From assembly GCA_019635775.1 (NCBI GenBank), contig JAHBYU010000007.1:124001-188000 (forward strand): 64,000 nt of DNA. The letters are read 5' to 3'. The notes below the pieces were generated by a model that saw only the letters and a program-made list of their open reading frames with translations, searched no databases and was not told the DNA's origin. The translations under genes and the position numbers were made by a program. This DNA is from Rhizobiaceae bacterium (GTDB lineage: Bacteria; Pseudomonadota; Alphaproteobacteria; Rhizobiales; Rhizobiaceae). This document shows, in pieces, positions 19,337-27,816 of the stretch (position 1 is the first letter of the stretch; each line of letters begins with the position of its first letter).

Positions 19337-20502
19337 AGATCACGCGGATCACCAGCCATGTCATGCAATACGATCTGCCAGAGGAACTGGGATACTCTCA
19401 GCAGTATTACTCGCGCCGAACCGCTCATCTGGTTGAGGTTGAAACGGACGAGGGCCTTGTCGGCTGGGGCGAGTGTTTCGGCCCCGGCAATGTCGCCATA
19501 GCCAACAAGACCATCGTCGAGAAAGTTATCCAGCCGATGATACTCGGTGACGACGCCATTTCCCGCGACGTCATCTGGCACAAGGTTTACAATCTTCTTC
19601 GCGATCATGGGCAGAAGGGCATGCCGCTTCAGGCGCTGTCGGGCGTCGACATCGCGCTTTGGGATATTGCAGGAAAGGCCGCAGGCATGCCGCTGTGCAA
19701 GCTGATTGGTGGGCCCCATAGCACCCGGATTCCCGCATATGGCTATGGCATGATGTTGAAGCGCGAAAGCGTGGAGGACCACGTGGCGCGCTTCCGTGAT
19801 GAGGCGGCTGCGATCCTGGACATGGGGTTCAAGGCGACCAAGATGAAGGTTGGACTTGGGCCCAAGGACGATGTCCGGCTTTGCGAGTCAGTGGCCGCGG
19901 GCGTCGCCGGCAAGGGCAGGTTCATGGTTGACGCAAATCATTGCTACACCACTTCCGACGCATTCTATGTCGGCCGTGCGCTCGATGAGCTCGACGCCTA
20001 TTGGCTCGAGGAACCTGTTGCGCCCGAAGACCTCGATGGCTACCGGGAACTGCGCGCCGGCCTCAAAGTGAACATCACTGGCGGCGAGTCGGAGTTCAAT
20101 CGTTGGGGATGGCGCACGATCCTCGAAAATCGTGGTCTCGACATCGCCCAGCCCGAAGTGTGCGCGCTCGGTGGGATAAGCGAATATTTGCGGGTTCTGG
20201 CGTTGGCCCACGCACATTTCACGCCCGTTGTGAATCATGTTTGGGGATCGGCCATTGCAGTCGCCACAAACTTGCACCTGCTATCGGCCATGCCTCCGCT
20301 TCCCGGCGGACTCAATCCGTGGGAACCGATGCTGGAATTCGATACCACACACAATTCGTTTCGCGACGACCTTCTGACCAAACCTCTCGAAATCCAGCGA
20401 CAGGTCAAGGAGACCGGAGGATACGTGAGTATTCCCGATGGCCCCGGCCTTGGGGTTGAACCGGACCGCGACTTCATTCGAAACTATAGGCTAGATGTTT
20501 GA
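19333..20502 (+). CDS. Enolase-superfamily enzyme (mandelate racemase/muconate lactonizing type), galactarolactone cycloisomerase-like
   Basis: 389 residues with the capping domain first and a TIM barrel after about residue 130. Active-site residues are visible: the KxK pair K170/K172 in TKMKVG, metal ligands D200 (VDANH), E226 (LEEP) and E252 (GGES), and H302 in NHVWG. Overall layout, including NPWEPMLEFDTTHNSFR and IPDGPGLG near the end, recalls the Agrobacterium galactarolactone cycloisomerase. It probably opens, isomerises or dehydrates a sugar-derived lactone or acid made by the GMC enzyme. It is the last gene of the operon. Confidence 0.88.
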   Translation: MKITRITSHVMQYDLPEELGYSQQYYSRRTAHLVEVETDEGLVGWGECFGPGNVAIANKTIVEKVIQPMILGDDAISRDVIWHKVYNLLRDHGQKGMPLQALSGVDIALWDIAGKAAGMPLCKLIGGPHSTRIPAYGYGMMLKRESVEDHVARFRDEAAAILDMGFKATKMKVGLGPKDDVRLCESVAAGVAGKGRFMVDANHCYTTSDAFYVGRALDELDAYWLEEPVAPEDLDGYRELRAGLKVNITGGESEFNRWGWRTILENRGLDIAQPEVCALGGISEYLRVLALAHAHFTPVVNHVWGSAIAVATNLHLLSAMPPLPGGLNPWEPMLEFDTTHNSFRDDLLTKPLEIQRQVKETGGYVSIPDGPGLGVEPDRDFIRNYRLDV

Positions 20503-20594
20503 GGCGTGAGATCGTTGACCACCTGTACGCCCTCGGGCTCGCTCATTCTTAGCTGACTGACAAACTCCTTGGTCAGGGGGATTCTGTTGGCTTG

Positions 20595-21173
20595 CTAGAA
20601 AATGCGACTGGCCAGCAGTCGTCGGGATCGCAATCGGTAGATTCGACCGCGTCCTTCGATCTTCTCCGACGCTACGACCAATCCGAACTTCTTGATCAAG
20701 GCCGCGGACAGAACACCTCTGACTGAATGCGACAGCCAGCCCGTCGCGTCAGCCATTTCCGCGACCGTCGCGCCTCCCTTGCGCTCGAGCATCTCGATCA
20801 GCACGGCCAGTTTTGTGCCCGGCCGGGGCCTCCGCGGCTGGTCATGTGATACGGCCGCCACGAGCGCCTTGTCGGCCGCGACAGGAGCCTTCGTTGCCGG
20901 CTCGACCGCAGCGGTGATTCCACAGGCGGCGAGTCCAGCTTTGGTGACGACCAGCGTAAAGCGCTTACCGTCTTCCTCCTTCCAGACCGGGTCGGCGCCG
21001 AGGGCCGGGCGCTTCTCCAGTAGCCCTTTCTGCAGGAGCCCCCGGACAACGATCGCGGCGGAGCCGGCGCTGAGCCCAAGTTTCTTCGGCAGCGGCCAGG
21101 CAGTCAGGCCGGCGGTACGGGTGGCGGCGCTCAAGACGGCGCGCTGTTTATCGGTGAGATTGATCTTCGACAT
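20595..21173 (-). CDS. DUF3489 domain protein
   Basis: 192 residues, antisense to its neighbours. The first half (LTDKQRAVLSAATRT, LGLSAGSAAIVVRGLLQKGLLEK) looks like a winged helix-turn-helix; the second half (KLAVLIEMLERKGGATVAEM, TGWLSHSVRGVLSAALIKK) is the DUF3489 signature, itself a winged-helix-like module common in alphaproteobacterial mobile DNA. CAAGGAGAC precedes the ATG. It is probably a DNA-binding regulator of the neighbouring replication genes, but that is an inference from position. Confidence 0.8.
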   Translation of the reverse strand: MSKINLTDKQRAVLSAATRTAGLTAWPLPKKLGLSAGSAAIVVRGLLQKGLLEKRPALGADPVWKEEDGKRFTLVVTKAGLAACGITAAVEPATKAPVAADKALVAAVSHDQPRRPRPGTKLAVLIEMLERKGGATVAEMADATGWLSHSVRGVLSAALIKKFGLVVASEKIEGRGRIYRLRSRRLLASRIF

Positions 21174-21522
21174 CGTCTGTCTCCTTGTTGTGCGTCAGCG
21201 GGACGCTGGCGCTTGCACAAGGACAGGCCCGGTCAATGCTGCCGGGCGTGGGGAGGTGGGCGCCGTTTGTAGGGCGCGCAAGCACAAAGGCTTGTTGTCA
21301 AACGTAAGTCCACTTCTGTCTCATGTATTGTGAATATTCTTGTCGGTGGAAAATGGATGTCGTCGCCGTTCTGAAAGTGACGGACTCTCTTAACTATGGA
21401 TGTCCACTTTATGGAAACATTCGCCTTATATGTTTCTGACTGCGGTGGTGATCCATTTGACTGCCGCGGAGGTGACACCGGCGTGATCACCTTCCAGCCC
21501 AGACTGACGCGGAGCGGTCGTC
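21174..21522. other. Intergenic region, about 350 bp, no gene seen
   Basis: Lies between the divergently transcribed DUF3489 gene and the helicase unit. A modestly AT-rich patch (about 21300-21430) probably holds promoters for both directions. I see no strong dyad or conserved RNA. Confidence 0.4.
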
Positions 21523-21636
21523 ATGTTGGACAAGGCACCATCGCTGGATCTCGATGCGGCAATCGAATTCCTGAAGGAGCCGGGGTCGCGCGCGCGGACG
21601 GCGCGCCCCAGGGTAAAGGTGTCTCATGCTGGATAA
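21523..21636 (+). CDS. Small ORF coupled to the helicase gene
   Basis: A 37-codon frame starting MLDKAPSLDLDAAIEFLKEP. Its stop TAA (21634-21636) lies inside the beginning of the helicase gene, an 11-bp overlap that would couple translation. The helicase itself starts MLDKPEI, so the first four residues MLDK recur, which could mean a duplicated start region or chance. Coding is plausible but unproven. Confidence 0.35.
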   Translation: MLDKAPSLDLDAAIEFLKEPGSRARTARPRVKVSHAG

Positions 21637-22912
21637 GCCTGAGATCGCCCCTGCAATCTTGAAAGCCGCGGACAAGATCGAGACTTGGCTCAAAGCCGGG
21701 TCGCCTACACCCAGTCGCTTATTCAAGGTTACCGGTTATGCGGGTTCGGGGAAGACGACGCTTATTAAGCGCCTCGTGGAGCAGTTGGGCGAAAGCAAAG
21801 TGTACTGCGCATCGTATTCGGGAAAAGCCGCGTATGTGATGCGTAGCAAAGGCATCGACAGTGCCACAACAATCCACAGTCTGATCTACCATCCGGCAGA
21901 TCCACCGGCGGACGAAGTTGAGAGTTTGCAGCGTAGAATCAACCAGGCTTCGAAGGCGCCGGAAGACCAAGCGCTGCTCAGAAATCTCAGGGCCGAGTTA
22001 CGCGCACTCGTACAGCCCACTTTTAGGCTGAACAGGAGCTCGAAGCTTTCAGGAGCACGCCTGCTCATTCTCGATGAGGTCAGTATGGTCGGGAAAGGCC
22101 TGGCGGAGGACGTCCTGTCGTTCAAACGACCAACACTTGTCGTTGGCGATCCCGGACAGCTGCCACCAGTAGAGGGCACCGGATATTTCGACAAAATGCC
22201 GGCCAACGTCGAATTGACTGAGCTACACCGTCAAGAGGTCGGCAGCCCGATCATCGAATATGCAACTGATATCCGAAACGGCAGGAAGGTGCGGAAATAT
22301 GCCCGCCGTGGCGTCTTCGGGAGCACAGCCGCAAAGCTAGGACCTGAAGGCATATATGAATGGTTCGAGAAAGCCGACCAAGTCATCTGCGGCCTCAACC
22401 GCAACCGTCGTAAGTATAACGTCGGCATGCTTAAGCGCGCCGGCTTTGAGGGGCTTTACCCGTCCGGCCGTGGTGAGAAGCTCATATGTCTCAAGAATAA
22501 TCACCGTCGCGGGCTAGTAAACGGGATGCCCGTGGCCCTTACCGACGTACGAGATGAAGGGCATGCCAAATATTTCTACGCGCGCATTTGGGTTGAGAAC
22601 GACAGGGGTGCTTTGACTGAGGACCGTGGGGAGGTCCGGGTCTACAAGGGCCATTTCCAGTCCGCAGTGGATGGTAACGAAAACAGAATCCTTCAGGACC
22701 TAAATCTTCGTCAACAGCATAGCCTCGTCGAACTGGATTGGGGCTACTGCATAACTTGTCACAAGGCGCAGGGGAGCGAGTGGGAATCGGTTGTCGTTTT
22801 CGATGATGGATGGGGTACTCGCACCAAGGGCGGCGAGAAGCTTCACAGACGCTGGCTCTATACCGCGGTCACTCGCGCAAGCAGAGAAGTTGCAGTCGTG
22901 CGGGCCTGGTGA
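21626..22912 (+). CDS. SF1 DNA helicase, RecD/Dda-like
   Basis: A 428-residue ATP-dependent DNA helicase. Walker A GYAGSGKTT (37-45), Walker B LLILDEVSMVG (about 149-159), motif III VVGDPGQLPPVEG and the C-terminal UvrD_C_2-like motif HKAQGSEWESVVV and YTAVTRAS are all present. It resembles the phage T4 Dda/RecD2 group rather than RecD of the RecBCD complex. It is followed about 100 bp later by a primase-helicase gene on the same strand, so it likely helps replicate a phage-satellite or plasmid-like element. Confidence 0.88.
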   Translation: MLDKPEIAPAILKAADKIETWLKAGSPTPSRLFKVTGYAGSGKTTLIKRLVEQLGESKVYCASYSGKAAYVMRSKGIDSATTIHSLIYHPADPPADEVESLQRRINQASKAPEDQALLRNLRAELRALVQPTFRLNRSSKLSGARLLILDEVSMVGKGLAEDVLSFKRPTLVVGDPGQLPPVEGTGYFDKMPANVELTELHRQEVGSPIIEYATDIRNGRKVRKYARRGVFGSTAAKLGPEGIYEWFEKADQVICGLNRNRRKYNVGMLKRAGFEGLYPSGRGEKLICLKNNHRRGLVNGMPVALTDVRDEGHAKYFYARIWVENDRGALTEDRGEVRVYKGHFQSAVDGNENRILQDLNLRQQHSLVELDWGYCITCHKAQGSEWESVVVFDDGWGTRTKGGEKLHRRWLYTAVTRASREVAVVRAW

Positions 22913-23014
22913 TGACCTCTGTTCGACACACCAAGCATGGCGTCAAATTCGCCGTAGCGACTACCCGGTGAGACGTCTGCCAACGTTCTAAAGCTTTCGA
23001 GATTGGAGCAGGGG

Positions 23015-25705
23015 ATGGATAGGATCGGACCAAACGACGATGGACTGCGCCTCCTCAGGACGGCTGCGCAGCGCTTCACCAAGCGGGGTTTCCAGGTCGT
23101 GCGGCTTCGCGCCGGCACCAAGGTCGCGTTGGAGAAAGATTGGCCCAACCTCATACGCTCCGCTGACGAGTTTCAGCCCGGCGACAATATCGGCTTGAGA
23201 TTCGGCCCACAGAGCGGCGGCTTGGTGGACATCGACCTTGATTTTGCCACGGCAAGGCAGCTCGCGGCTTGTCCTGCTTTCGGGCTCGACCACCTCCCCG
23301 AATTCGGCCGGGCAAGCCAGCCTGCCGGACAGCGCGGCCACCGGCTGGCGATCGTGCCTGACGGGCCGAACACAAGCCGCGTCTTCGGCATCAGGACGAA
23401 AGAAGCATCGAAGCTTCTGAAGGAGCGTGGGCTCGGCTTGACGATCGTTGAGATCCGCGGCTCGAACGGGAGTCAGAGCGCGGTCCCGCCGAGCGTCATT
23501 CGACAGCCAGGCGAGAAACCCGATCGCTTGGTTTGGTCCGAGTCGAGAGCCAAGCTTCCGGAGCTGTCATGGGATGAGTTGAATCGCCTTGTGGGCCGCC
23601 TCGCCTTCGCAGCCCTGGCGGCCGCCGTTTATCCCGACGACGATCAAGACGCCTTCTGCTTGTCCGCCTTTGGCGCGCTTATTGAGTCAGGTGTGGATCT
23701 GGGCACGGCAGAACGTATGGTCTACGACATTGCGCGGGTCGGGGGCGGTAAAGAGCCTGAACACACGCCTATTCTCTATCACGAAGGCGAGGGCCTTCCC
23801 GACTTCCTGAGGCTGTCCGGCCTGGAGATGCTCGAAGGTACCATCCGCTCATGGCTGACGCTGCAGCCGGCAGACGGTACCGATACACATTCGTCCCGTC
23901 TGGATCACGACCATGCGCAGGCCGAGGCTGACCAGATTGACGCCGGAACGCTGAAGCAATTGCTCGACCATCTCGATCCCTGCGCTTTTCCCGGATATCA
24001 CGATCATCTCGCTATCCTTCAGGCCGCCCATCATGCAACCGGCGGCGACAAGGCCGCGTGCGAAGTGGTGGTTGCCTGGTCGGCCGGAAATCCCGAATAC
24101 GGACCGGGCGAGCGCGACAAGAGCGGTAAACCTTGGGCCGATGTGGTCCGCGGCCTTTGGAAGCGGACGAAGGTCAAGCGCGACGGCGCCGTCAACACCG
24201 TGGCCACAATCCTGCATCATCTTCGCGAAGCAGGTCATGTTGAGGTCGTCGAAGACTTCAAGAGATCGATGGCTCTGCGAGATTTCGACGCTCCGCTGAC
24301 TGAACGGGAAGATGAACCGGGCGAGGAAGATCCCTGGCCGCGTAAACTGAGCTTTCGGGGCAATCAACCAGCGGCCCATGCACGAGCCTACCTGAAGGCG
24401 CGCCCGACGCGACTGCTCCTGTCCGACAGCCTGCTCTATTCGCTTGGGACGGACTATGTCTGGCAGGTGATGGAGGAACAGGCTTTGCGTGCCGAGATCC
24501 GTTCGACGGATCCGGATGATGCGCTGGCACCTGGTCAGATTGGCGGCATCGTTCAGGCAATCTACGATCTGGTCTACACGAAGGCGCGTCCTTTCGAATG
24601 GATTGGACCTCGGGCGTCTGCACCGCGACCGAAGGACCTTGTGATCTTCAACAATGGCCTGTTCGATCTCGGGTCGGGAAAGCTGCTGTCGCTCGACGGC
24701 AACTATTTCGCGACAGCATTGCCGGAGTTCGCCTATGATTCGGCGGCAACATGCCCGTCCTGGTTGGCCTGGATCGACGAACGGCTCGACAAAGAGTTCC
24801 ATCCAACACTGCAGGAATTCTTCGGCTACGCTATGGTGCCGGACACAACGGTCCACCGCTTCTTTTCGTTCACTGGTCCGCCGCGTTCTGGCAAATCGAC
24901 CGCGAAGAATGTACTTGAGCAGTTGGTGGGGCCAGCGCACATCGCGCAGAAGCAGCTCTCCGATCTCGGTAAGGAATTTGGCCTTCAGGACGCGACTGAC
25001 AAACGTCTGATCGTCATTCCGGACGCACGTGACGTCGCAGTCAGCCAACGCGGGCAGGCGCTGGAGCGCATTCTCGCGATTACAGGCGGCGATACGCTCT
25101 CCATCCCGCGCAAGTTCCTGCCGGCTGTCAGCACCAGTTTGCTCACCAGGCTTCTCGTCCTCGGCAACCGTCAGCCCGCGTGGATCGACGAGAGCGGTGC
25201 TCTCGCAGCCCGTCAGATAGCAATCCTCTTTGACCGTTCTTTCGAGGGCAAGGAGGATCAGAGCGTCGAGGACGGGCTGATGACGGAGCTGCCCGGGATC
25301 GCGAACTGGGCGCTCGATGGTCTCCGTCGCCTGCGCAAGAACAACTATCAGTTCTCGATCAGTGACAAGGGCCGCGAAGCGGTTGCGGAAGTTCGCCGGA
25401 GCACCTCACCGGCTCTGCGCTTCGCAGAAGATTGCCTGACGGTGACCGGCGATGCCGAAGACGTGGTTCTCGTCGACGACGTCTATTTTGCCTATGAGAA
25501 CTGGGCGATCAGGGAGGGCCTTCACGGTCGCCGCAACAAAACCGACCTTATGACGGACCTGGCCTCGAGCCTCAGAGGCGTTCAGGCCACGCAACGCCGT
25601 CTGCCTCCACCCCCGGACTGGCGCCGCGGCGAGTATCGGCCGCGCGTGCTGTCGGGCGTGAAGGCTGTTCGTCCTGTCGCACCGTTTAACGATCCGTCAC
25701 TGTGA
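23015..25705 (+). CDS. Primase-polymerase/SF3 helicase replication protein (P4/D5-like)
   Basis: 896 residues. The N-terminal bifunctional primase-polymerase domain (about 5-190) has the DxD-type motif VDIDLDFA near residue 71-78; a PriCT-like segment (about 310-400) precedes a D5_N region and the SF3 helicase with Walker A GPPRSGKS (about 620-627) and the downstream LIVIPDARD and LVLGNRQP. Proteins of this build start replication of P4-like satellites, plasmids and some phages. GGAG 8 bases upstream supports the ATG at 23015 over the TTG at 23003. The gene ends within the first of several palindromic GTCAC repeats, which suggests that the origin lies next to it. Confidence 0.9.
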   Translation: MDRIGPNDDGLRLLRTAAQRFTKRGFQVVRLRAGTKVALEKDWPNLIRSADEFQPGDNIGLRFGPQSGGLVDIDLDFATARQLAACPAFGLDHLPEFGRASQPAGQRGHRLAIVPDGPNTSRVFGIRTKEASKLLKERGLGLTIVEIRGSNGSQSAVPPSVIRQPGEKPDRLVWSESRAKLPELSWDELNRLVGRLAFAALAAAVYPDDDQDAFCLSAFGALIESGVDLGTAERMVYDIARVGGGKEPEHTPILYHEGEGLPDFLRLSGLEMLEGTIRSWLTLQPADGTDTHSSRLDHDHAQAEADQIDAGTLKQLLDHLDPCAFPGYHDHLAILQAAHHATGGDKAACEVVVAWSAGNPEYGPGERDKSGKPWADVVRGLWKRTKVKRDGAVNTVATILHHLREAGHVEVVEDFKRSMALRDFDAPLTEREDEPGEEDPWPRKLSFRGNQPAAHARAYLKARPTRLLLSDSLLYSLGTDYVWQVMEEQALRAEIRSTDPDDALAPGQIGGIVQAIYDLVYTKARPFEWIGPRASAPRPKDLVIFNNGLFDLGSGKLLSLDGNYFATALPEFAYDSAATCPSWLAWIDERLDKEFHPTLQEFFGYAMVPDTTVHRFFSFTGPPRSGKSTAKNVLEQLVGPAHIAQKQLSDLGKEFGLQDATDKRLIVIPDARDVAVSQRGQALERILAITGGDTLSIPRKFLPAVSTSLLTRLLVLGNRQPAWIDESGALAARQIAILFDRSFEGKEDQSVEDGLMTELPGIANWALDGLRRLRKNNYQFSISDKGREAVAEVRRSTSPALRFAEDCLTVTGDAEDVVLVDDVYFAYENWAIREGLHGRRNKTDLMTDLASSLRGVQATQRRLPPPPDWRRGEYRPRVLSGVKAVRPVAPFNDPSL

Positions 25706-25957
25706 CGGCACTGAAACGTCACGGTGGCGAAAAGCGCAGCGCGCTGCGGCTTTGAGGCCTGTTTACGAGTGTCACGGTGACGTTGCCCTTTAAGCTTGGT
25801 GTGTGTGACCGACAGAACGCAGTCGGCTGCACCACAGACTTTCGGGCTATTGATCTTACATTCCTTTAATAGGAAACGTCACGGTGACGGTAGAAATAGG
25901 CCGGTTTATCCCGGAACTCTGCGGCTTTGCGGACGGTGACGTTTCGGCGACGTCACC
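25694..25957. repeat. Cluster of palindromic GTCAC-n-GTGAC repeats, candidate origin or operator array
   Basis: Five dyads of one design: CCGTCACTGTGACGG at 25694-25708 (overlapping the primase stop), CGTCACGGTGGCG at 25718-25730 (one mismatch), GTCACGGTGAC at 25771-25781, CGTCACGGTGACG at 25878-25890, and a split pair GGTGACGT/ACGTCACC at 25935-25957. Repeated dyads directly behind a replication initiator fit iterons or repressor sites. Confidence 0.7.
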
Positions 25958-26070
25958 GGCGACACTCGCGAAAATGAGGGAGCAGTCGCGCAGAGAATTC
26001 GATGGGTCCTCCCGGCGATCTCAATCGTATGTGGGGGGCGGAGCGGCAGTGTCAGGCCCGGTACAAGATA

Positions 26071-26216
26071 TTTATTCTGTATACTACCCAGGCCTGCCCG
26101 GCATTGGGTAAATATACCCATAGTTCATGGCTTTCATACCTTCCGACGACAGCTCAGGTATACTGGATTCTATACTGGGTTTTGGGCCGTTTATGCCGCA
26201 ACAACCTAGTATAGGT
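26071..26216. repeat. AT-rich block with TATACTGG-type repeats
   Basis: Contains TATACTACCCAG (from 26080), the dyad GGGTAAATATACCC (26106-26119), GGTATACTGG (from 26158), TATACTGGG (26171-26179) and CTAGTATAGG (26207-26216). The surrounding DNA is unusually AT-rich for this window, as expected of a DNA-unwinding element or a cluster of promoters. No gene is visible between 25706 and 26536. Confidence 0.45.
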
Positions 26217-26536
26217 GCCAAACCCATCAATCTTGGTGAACCCCCGTCGCTCAACTGATGGACCGGCACATCGTCGCTCTGCATTTGCAAGCTCTCGCCG
26301 GCATGGATACCACCGAGGTCGGATCTTGGGTCGGATTTTGCCGGATGTCGGCTGAGAAATCCGACCTCGCGATCGCATCGCCCTGTAAAATATATAATCG
26401 AAATGTGAGGCAGCGCATGACATATCGAAATGTCGCTGTTCCCAACAGCGGCCGCTGCCAACGACACGATGGCCGTGATGCCAGTGGCGGTATCTGCCGC
26501 TGACCCGGTTCAGGCGATGCGGCTCAGAGGAACCGC

Positions 26537-26812
26537 TCACGAGGGTCGGTTAGCCGTAAGGCGGTACCTGTTCCCAACCCGCTCGATCGGACAGTCGGGT
26601 CGACCCTGGCTCTCGTACTCGGCGATGACGTTGGCGATGGTCAGTCGCACTTCGCGCACGGCCTGTTCGTCGCGCCGCGCCCAGTCGACGTCTCGGGTCA
26701 TGAACCACTCGCCGATGGGCATTGCGCAAATCGCGTCCCAGCACTCCATTCCGTGCCGGGCCAGCCACCTGTCGTCGTTCTGGAAATGGATGGTCTTGAC
26801 GAACTTCTGCAT
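26537..26812 (-). CDS. Hypothetical protein of 91 residues
   Basis: Starts MQKFVKTIHFQNDDRWLARH after a GGGAGA ribosome-binding site. It is soluble, rich in tryptophan and charged residues, with a helical middle (RDEQAVREVRLTIANVIAEYESQG). I do not recognise a family. It is isolated between the putative origin and the DUF4357 gene, on the strand opposite to the primase. Base use fits coding DNA, so it is likely real. Confidence 0.55.
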   Translation of the reverse strand: MQKFVKTIHFQNDDRWLARHGMECWDAICAMPIGEWFMTRDVDWARRDEQAVREVRLTIANVIAEYESQGRPDCPIERVGNRYRLTANRPS

Positions 26813-26949
26813 CGGGGTCTCCCGCTCGTTGGTCGGACCCCAGTGATGCTTAGCTCGGGCGTGCATGCACCATCTATAAAATCTATTTTGGCTGCTTCCT
26901 GATCCTGCTGAAAGGCGTGGCCGGTCGTTGGCCTACGGCTGCACCGTCA

Positions 26950-27387
26950 TCATTCGTCCAGCCGCGACGCCCGCCACTCCGCATAGCTCTGCCCGGTGTC
27001 CTTGACCCGCCATTCGCGCGGGCCACCAGCGCTCCTGGCAGCTACGATCGATGCAGCCGCGCTAGGACTGCTGAACGCAACATCGACGGCGAAAACGTAC
27101 AGTTCCGGAGATGGCCCCTCGACAAGCTTCCCCTCCGCAACGAGCTGATCGCGGAGCGCAAGATATCCGCGCGGGAATGTCTCCGATGGCGCTCTGCGTG
27201 CCGTTGAACCCGCGAGCACGACAAAGCCATCGTCAGTCTCCTTGGCCGTCGCCGACGCACCAGCCGTAGCGAAGCTGAAGACTATGCCGTCGGCACGCGC
27301 TTGGCTGACAGGTTCCAACTGCGAACGGAACAAGTCGAAGCCGACCATCGGTAGCAGCAGGGTGAGCTGCTCCACGAAGAATTCCAT
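26950..27387 (-). CDS. DUF4357 domain protein, probably 5'-truncated
   Basis: 145 residues from an ATG at 27387; an open frame continues upstream but with sequence that belongs to another gene. The C-terminal part GYLALRDQLVAEGKLVEG... to GQSYAEW is the DUF4357 domain. Full-length relatives carry an N-terminal GIY-YIG nuclease or other domain before the segment equivalent to MEFFVEQLTLLLPMVGFD. Here the upstream sequence turns into a thermonuclease remnant on the other strand at about 27400. The protein is therefore probably a fragment, although a CAGGG before the ATG could still allow expression. Confidence 0.65.
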   Translation of the reverse strand: MEFFVEQLTLLLPMVGFDLFRSQLEPVSQARADGIVFSFATAGASATAKETDDGFVVLAGSTARRAPSETFPRGYLALRDQLVAEGKLVEGPSPELYVFAVDVAFSSPSAAASIVAARSAGGPREWRVKDTGQSYAEWRASRLDE

Positions 27388-27401
27388 ATCAGCCCTGCGC
27401 C

Positions 27402-27770
27402 GGTCATGCACTGGATTGGCCAAGACACTCGAACGGCGCTTACGCGAGCCATCAGGCCGAAGCTCAGGCGGCGCGTCGTGGCATCTGGCAAGGCGAGTTC
27501 CAACCGCCATGGGAATGGCGCGCTGTCAGGCAGACGCCGAAATCTTCGTCACAGCAGGCACCAAAGGTTGAGACCTCGAACGCTCCTGTCAGGTTGCTCT
27601 CCGGGTCTTGTGACATCAAGGGGAATGTCAGCAACAAAGGGGTGCGCATCTATCACGTGCCCGGTCAGCGGTTCTATGACGAGACGGTAATCGCGCCGTC
27701 GAAAGGCGAGCGTATGTTCTGTTCGGAGGCCGAGGCACAGGCAGCAGGTTGGCGGCGAGCCAAAAGATGA
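27402..27770 (+). pseudogene. Thermonuclease (staphylococcal nuclease-like) 3' remnant
   Basis: A frame of about 122 codons with no start codon, closed by a TGA just upstream near 27365. It reads GHALDWPRHSNGAY, then AARRGIWQGEFQPPWEWRA, then CDIKGNVSNKGVRIYHVPGQ and ends KGERMFCSEAEAQAAGWRRAKR. This is the C-terminal half of the alphaproteobacterial secreted thermonuclease family, missing the catalytic N-terminal half. The break at about 27400 coincides with the truncated start of the opposite-strand DUF4357 gene, so the two fragments were joined by a rearrangement. Confidence 0.75.
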
Positions 27771-27816
27771 AGCGATACGATTGCCGATTGTCGTGGGCAG
27801 TTGAGAGGTTTTAGCG

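Noticed and set aside
21396-21662. An 88-codon frame upstream of the helicase
   Set aside because: Out of frame with the better-supported 37-codon ORF, no start signal, cysteine-rich and unlike real proteins here.
25884-26503. Several short frames on both strands between the primase and 26537
   Set aside because: They cross palindromic repeats and AT-rich DNA, lack ribosome-binding sites and resemble nothing known.
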